From contig JBGVLM010000038.1 in the NCBI GenBank assembly GCA_045124255.1, positions 1 through 51,215 of the forward strand: DNA of 51,215 bases, written 5' to 3'. The notes under the pieces are model-generated. The model ran no database searches. It was not told the DNA's origin and saw only the letters and a list, made by a program, of their open reading frames with translations. This document shows, piece after piece, positions 51,202 through 51,215 of the stretch. Position 1 is the stretch's first letter; every line of letters starts with the position of its first letter. A program made the translations under genes and the position numbers. Source of the DNA: Eshraghiella sp045124255. GTDB taxonomy: Bacteria; Bacillota; Clostridia; Lachnospirales; Lachnospiraceae.

Positions 51202-51215
51202 TTATTTAGAGAGTT
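51202..51215 (+). rRNA. 16S rRNA, first bases only (cut by window)
   Basis: The window ends in TTTAGAGAGTT, the start of the conserved 5' end of 16S rRNA (which continues TTGATC). The exact mature 5' end is approximate. The promoter and leader upstream support an rRNA operon running away from the origin. Confidence 0.75.

Noticed and set aside
1..51215. CRISPR arrays, insertion sequences, prophage or integrative elements
   Set aside because: No direct-repeat arrays, transposase, integrase or phage structural genes are seen, and the four tRNA genes show no attachment-site duplications.

Overview
The window is a low-GC chromosomal segment from a Gram-positive anaerobe of the class Clostridia, most likely Lachnospiraceae. 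Supporting signs are AT-rich intergenic DNA, strong AGGAGG-type ribosome sites, the classical Firmicutes origin gene order (rpmH-dnaA-dnaN-S4 protein-recF-gyrB-gyrA), a soj/spo0J pair with parS sites, DUF4446- and DUF3881-type proteins, and a split class I fumarase. The genus cannot be fixed from this sequence alone.

Layout. The replication origin lies around dnaA (40777-42135), with DnaA-box clusters on both sides. To its right every gene is on the + strand: dnaA, dnaN, yaaA, recF, gyrB, gyrA, fumarase alpha and beta, tRNA-Ser, then the promoter and leader of an rRNA operon whose 16S gene begins at the window edge. To its left nearly every gene is on the - strand, co-directional with the fork: rpmH-rnpA-yidD-yidC-jag, mnmE-mnmG-rsmG, a two-gene unit with a DegU-like regulator, parS, then parA-parB-DUF4446-HD-GYP-serS-DUF3881. 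Further left come tRNA-Arg, a DEDDh exonuclease, a D,D-carboxypeptidase, trmB with a coupled 48-residue Cys-rich ORF, and tRNA-Lys.

About 10.4-22.9 kb holds a self-contained catabolic locus that reads as reductive pyrimidine degradation. It has an NMT1/THI5-type ABC importer (ATPase, two permeases, lipoprotein), dihydropyrimidinase, a PreA-type dihydropyrimidine dehydrogenase, an M20-family N-carbamoyl amino acid amidohydrolase, a class III aminotransferase, an iron-type alcohol dehydrogenase and a divergent PucR-family regulator. Inferred flow: uracil to dihydrouracil to N-carbamoyl-beta-alanine to beta-alanine to malonate semialdehyde to 3-hydroxypropionate. Three points stand out. The substrate-binding lipoprotein is circularly permuted. 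The dehydrogenase carries the iron-sulfur domain normally found on PreT while no PreT flavoprotein gene is present. An inverted repeat CACAA-N6-TTGTG sits at the same distance upstream of the -35 box of both catabolic promoters.

The far left (1-10.3 kb) holds citrate synthase, tRNA-Pro, a NAGPA-type phosphodiester glycosidase with a membrane-anchored partner of unknown function, an LdhA-type D-lactate dehydrogenase, a monoglyceride-lipase-like hydrolase and a large anchored von Willebrand A/calcium-repeat protein. I see no insertion sequence, prophage or CRISPR array.
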